64,000 nucleotides of DNA from CAVONV01 sp963697355 (GTDB lineage: Bacteria > Acidobacteriota > Vicinamibacteria > Marinacidobacterales > DATDRI01): the NCBI GenBank assembly GCA_963697355.1, contig CAVONV010000007.1, forward strand, positions 124,001 to 188,000, read 5' to 3'. How positions within the stretch are numbered: the first letter of the stretch is position 1; each line of letters starts with the position of its first letter. A program made the translations under genes and the position numbers. The notes under the pieces were generated by a model. The model did not search any database. It saw only the letters and a list, made by a program, of their open reading frames with translations, and had not been told where the DNA came from. Positions 63,132-64,000 of the stretch are shown here, piece by piece.

Positions 63132-63868
63132 GCATGGCGTACGTCCAATGGGCGCCACTGGACCGGTCCCTCCCACTTCCCCCGGTAACTTCGGGTGGGG
63201 AATAACAAACCTTCTCGTTCGTAGCTCTTCGCCACCCCACAGGCTGAGCCGAACTGCTCGAATCGTTCAAAGAATCCATAAAACGCATGGCGAACCCGTT
63301 CATCGGAATCCATCACCGCCCGGCCTCGCTCATCAGACACGTAGCCCGTGGGAGGCCGCCGCCGAAGTTCTCCACGGCGAGCTTTGCTCCACCGCGCCCC
63401 GTGAAGCTGGGAACGAATGCGCTGGCCTTCTGCCTCGGACATCGTTCCCTTCAATCCCAGAATCAACCGATCATTGGGGTCATTCGGATCGTAGACCCCT
63501 TCTTCATCCGCAATCAGCGTCTGTGTCAGCCCGCACATCTCAATGAGTGGGAACCAATCGGCGTTGTTGCGGGCAAACCGGGACACATACAGGCCCACCA
63601 CGATTCCCACTTCCCCCAAGCTCACCTCTCCCACCAGCTGCTTGAACGCTTCGCGCTCTGCCGAGCTCTGAGCCGACTTGGCCTGGTCGGCATCCAGCAC
63701 CACAATCTGTGAGGCCGGCCACCCCATCTCCTGAACCCACTGAGCTAGGTCGCGCTGGCGGCGCCCGCTCTCCTGATGTTCCACAACCTGTCTCATGGAA
63801 GATTGGCGCACATAAATGTAGGCTTTGTTCGACAGGTGCTCGGGGCAAATCTTGTTCTTTCCTTTCAT
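63056..63868 (-). pseudogene. serine recombinase, truncated
   Basis: 270 codons. The resolvase domain is intact (AYIYVRQSSMRQVVEHQES with the catalytic Ser, SRFARNNADWFPL) and the first part of the recombinase domain follows (RRRPPTGYVSDERG, EREGLLFPTRSYRGKWEG). The family sequence ends near VQWRPLDVRHA (about 63135), where IS91-derived sequence begins, so the zinc ribbon and everything after are missing. It belongs to the same YVRQS branch as the recombinase at 39966. Confidence 0.75.
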
Positions 63869-64000
63869 GGTTCTCCTCTGCAGCTAAAGCGTCGAGGAGC
63901 ATCGATGCCAGAACGCCGTGAATCCCCGAGACAACTTCGGCAGGAGTCGATACGACCCCCAACACCTGCAACTCGCCGTTGCAGCCGCCTTGCCTCGAAG
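63869..64000. other. right edge, possible 3' end of a recombinase partner gene
   Basis: On the minus strand more than one frame is open up to the recombinase start. One stops with CCATGA, a four-base overlap like that at the other recombinase. Too short to assign. Confidence 0.3.

Noticed and set aside
39917..64000. Prophage
   Set aside because: Recombinases are present, but no capsid, terminase, tail or lysis genes are seen.
1..64000. CRISPR array
   Set aside because: No regularly spaced repeats of 25-40 bases were noticed; the repeats seen are direct duplications or palindromes.

Overview
The window looks like a chromosomal segment of a Gram-negative bacterium, most likely an Acidobacteriota member or a close relative. 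The reasons are three MacB/FtsX-type 'ADOP' permeases (a family named from acidobacteria), a TonB-dependent receptor with an N-terminal carboxypeptidase-regulatory-like domain, split heptose genes (rfaE1 and rfaE2 separate), and a full lipid A/Kdo/heptose gene set. This assignment is an inference from gene content; no 16S rRNA gene or other phylogenetic marker was tested.

Positions 1-6404 hold a leftward lipopolysaccharide run (kdtA, lpxK, lpxL, waaF, gmhB, rfaE1, start of rfaE2) behind a good sigma70-like promoter. Positions 6.7-14.9 kb hold a receiver-PAS-histidine kinase, a CBS-pair protein and an array of ADOP permeases (one fragment, one frameshifted, one intact). Positions 14.9-27.5 kb are metabolic: an aminotransferase, an M19 dipeptidase / two-helix protein / sodium:solute symporter operon, a beta-lactamase-fold serine hydrolase, a D-cysteine desulfhydrase-like enzyme, a PsiE-like membrane protein, a stand-alone SagB-type oxidoreductase, a CocE-type hydrolase and a YajD-type HNH protein. 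Positions 27.8-37.2 kb carry rlmKL, two unknown genes and a complete cobalamin uptake operon (TonB receptor, binding protein, ATPase, permease) controlled by a cobalamin riboswitch with a downstream terminator. Positions 37.3-39.96 kb are the core genes pgk-tpiA-secG and a tRNA-Leu(GAG).

From the tRNA 3' end onward the window is accessory DNA. A small element (39,917-43,343) has a serine recombinase fused to an excisionase-like domain, a partner gene, and a two-gene unit ending in an HNH nuclease. It is bounded by the tRNA 3' half and a decayed second copy of that half. Next come a tandemly duplicated ribbon-helix-helix/RelE toxin-antitoxin module with a perfect palindromic operator over the promoter, remnants of BrnT/CopG-like genes, and a mosaic of MalT/LuxR-type regulators, outer-membrane proteins, secreted amidohydrolases, two HdeD proteins, a multi-gene IS256-type element, a RAYT-type transposase pseudogene, an IS91 fragment and a second, truncated serine recombinase. 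A stretch containing the end of the malT-like gene plus its downstream leader occurs twice (47,093-48,526 and 58,003-58,563), the second time with an internal deletion.

Single-base frameshifts are unusually common, both in genes expected to be essential (gmhB, kdtA) and in the accessory part. In the core they most likely reflect sequence or assembly errors. In the accessory part real decay is also plausible, and the two cannot be separated from the sequence alone.
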